Shown here: in pieces, positions 62,747-64,000 of the stretch | Numbering within the stretch: the stretch's first letter is position 1 | Layout of the letters: each line of letters begins with the position of its first letter | Assembly: GCF_015291745.1 (NCBI RefSeq) | Contig: NZ_CP030060.1 | Coordinates: 248,001-312,000 of the forward strand | DNA from: Bradyrhizobium sp. CCBAU 53351 | GTDB taxonomy: Bacteria > Pseudomonadota > Alphaproteobacteria > Rhizobiales > Xanthobacteraceae | Length of the DNA: 64,000 nt | Direction of reading: 5' to 3' | Translations under genes and position numbers: made by a program | The notes under the pieces: model-generated | The model's database searches: none | Seen by the model: the letters and a program-made list of their open reading frames with translations, nothing else | Told to the model about the DNA's origin: nothing

Positions 62747-63745
62747 ATCCTTTCTGACGTTTTCTGCCGAAGATCGGCTTGAGGCACTTGGCGTTGCTGC
62801 CACCGCCTCAGCCGACCCATTCATTTGCTTGAAAAAGATAGTTGGGTCGTATGGGCCTTGCAGGGCCTGTTTGAAACGAAGCTCGGCGAACATCTCGTTT
62901 TCAAGGGCGGCACCTCGCTCTCAAAAGGTTATGGCATCATCCAGCGCTTCTCCGAAGATATCGATCTCACCTACGACGTTCGTCAGATCATTCCCGAACT
63001 CGCCAAAGGCGATCACCCGATACCCGAGACACGCGCCCAAGCCGACAAATGGACGAAGGCTGCGCGCGAAAAGTTAGTCGTGTGGGTCAAAGATGAAGCC
63101 CTGCCGGTTCTACAGCAACATGCCGCGGCGACGGGTGTGAATGTAAAATTCCGCGTCGATGCGGATGTGATCTATATCGACTATCACCAAGTCTCCGAAG
63201 GTTCCGAATATGTAGCGCCGTCCGTCAAACTCGAATTCGGTGCTCGATCAACCGGCGAGCCGGCCGAGATACGCCAGGTCACATGCGACGCAGCATCTTA
63301 TCTGCCGGAATTATCGTTTTCGGCAGCGGCGCCCAAGATCATGCTGCCTCAGCGCACCTTCTGGGAGAAAGCCACCGCCGTCCACGTCCTTTGCGCCCAA
63401 GGCATCAAAGGCGATCGCATCTCCCGCCATTGGCATGACCTTGTGAAGCTTGATGATGCTGGCTATGCCAAGGCTGCATTCGACGATCAGGATCTCGCAA
63501 ACGAAGTCGCCGACTGGAAAAGCAAATTCTTTCGCACAAAAGATCGGGACGGCAACGTGATTGACTATCATGCCGCCGTTTCCGGCAAACTCCAGCTCGT
63601 CCCTGACGGTGAAATGCGCAAAGAACTTGAGGCCGACTATCAGAAGATGGTCGATGCCGGTTTGCTTCTCGGCGACGCCATGCCTTTTGCCGGTCTGATG
63701 ATGCGCTGCGCAGATTTGCAGAAGCGTGCCAACGAGCGACATTGA
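62739..63745 (+). pseudogene. AbiEii-family nucleotidyltransferase toxin with N-terminal frameshift
   Basis: The gene starts MAESFLTFSAEDRLEALGVA in one frame and continues RPIHLLEKDSWVVWALQGLF in another. A one-base loss between about 62800 and 62812 explains this; 1007 bases plus one gives 336 codons. The rest is intact: HLVFKGGTSLSKGYGIIQRF, SEDIDLTYDVR with the metal aspartates, and a long C-terminal domain. Internal initiation at TTG 62825 would give a protein lacking about 30 residues but keeping the GGTSLSK/EDIDL catalytic centre, so residual activity is not excluded. Confidence 0.82.
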
Positions 63746-63796
63746 TGCGCCGCCGCCCTGTCCATCGTCGGCTATGTTCATTCAATCGCCTTTCGC

Positions 63797-64000
63797 ATGA
63801 TCACATCGAGAACCCCCTCAAGCTGGCAAGATCTTCAGGAACAGTCCGCACGCATCTTGGCGGAATGCGGGTTTGCCGTCGAAATCGAAAAAAAGGTGAA
63901 GCTTGTTCGTGGCCAAGCGGAAATCGACGTCTATGCCGAGGAAACTCTGAAAGGACGAAAATACATCATCCTTTGTGGGTGCAAGCATTGGAGGGCCGCC
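63797..64000 (+). CDS. Mrr-like restriction endonuclease, 3' end outside window
   Basis: The first 68 codons of a PD-(D/E)xK nuclease of the restriction-endonuclease/Mrr group: WQDLQEQSARILAECGFAVE, VKLVRGQAEIDVYAEE and YIILCGCKHW. The catalytic aspartate is in EIDVYAE, and the lysine in CGCKHW. The family normally has ECK or QCK at that point; here it is GCK, so the acidic residue is missing. It begins 51 bases after the AbiEii gene. Whether the substitution inactivates it cannot be told from this part. Confidence 0.75.
   Translation, partial: MITSRTPSSWQDLQEQSARILAECGFAVEIEKKVKLVRGQAEIDVYAEETLKGRKYIILCGCKHWRAA

Noticed and set aside
1..64000. CRISPR array, rRNA or intact tRNA genes
   Set aside because: No regularly spaced direct repeats and no conserved rRNA segments were seen. 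The only tRNA-like sequence is the short fragment at 57593-57618.

Overview
The window looks like a chromosomal segment of an alphaproteobacterium of the Bradyrhizobium type. This is inferred from high-GC coding, the gene families present and the IS21/IS66 content; no rRNA gene or intact tRNA is present to prove it. The segment is a mosaic: one ordered sulfonate operon, two catabolic blocks, and a right third of mobile-element and defence debris with several genes caught in decay.

Region 1 (1-4863, + strand) is a tightly coupled sulfonate-type operon: ABC permease (cut by the window edge), ATPase, acyl-CoA-dehydrogenase-like flavoprotein, SsuD-like flavin monooxygenase and periplasmic binding protein. 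Region 2 (4864-7101) holds relics of an epoxide hydrolase and a YcaQ-like glycosylase, and a vapBC pair whose toxin is dead while the antitoxin is intact. Region 3 (7280-13863) is an aromatic-catabolism module. A divergent SDR/extradiol dioxygenase pair faces a GntR regulator, flavin hydroxylase, aromatic-acid MFS transporter and alpha/beta hydrolase, consistent with hydroxylation, ring opening and hydrolysis.

Region 4 (15911-49401) is a large catabolic cluster. It has an ABC importer with a fused double permease and two tandem Tat-type binding proteins, two aminotransferases, an argininosuccinate-lyase-like C-N lyase, two MmgE/PrpD proteins, four FAD amine/amino-acid oxidases, an amidase, a two-subunit TPP decarboxylase with an aldehyde dehydrogenase, 5-oxoprolinase PxpBCA, biotin carriers, an Ldh2-type dehydrogenase, a ProC homologue and a GntR regulator. 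A 27-bp sequence (GTATCCA, 13 bases, GKATRCA-like) recurs at seven places, six of them at the heads of transcription units including the regulator itself, suggesting one regulon. The left edge (15911-18310) is a decayed duplicate of the importer (permease tail, binding protein) plus a frameshifted asparaginase. Lyase plus PrpD-family genes recall iminodisuccinate/EDDS degradation, so an N-(dicarboxyalkyl) or cyclic amino acid is the proposed substrate class.

Region 5 (49483-57618) is accessory: an ABC ATPase tail, an IS66 transposase end coupled to a pRiA4b ORF-3 gene, a complete IS21 element (50781-53258), broken flanking genes, and a minus-strand three-gene operon (56703 to 54008). That operon encodes a tetrapyrrole-methylase-fold enzyme with the landmarks of borosin peptide N-methyltransferases, a 73-residue helical peptide resembling a split-borosin precursor, and an unrecognised membrane protein. 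It is the best candidate for an undescribed system. An integrase relic and a tRNA-Ser-like fragment lie beside it.

Region 6 (57818-64000) is a defence island in decay: a DncV-like CD-NTase cut off at a GFA gene, two serine-protease fragments, a Fic protein with its inhibitory motif, an AbiE pair with a perfect operator palindrome and a frameshifted toxin, and the start of an Mrr-like nuclease whose catalytic glutamate is a glycine.
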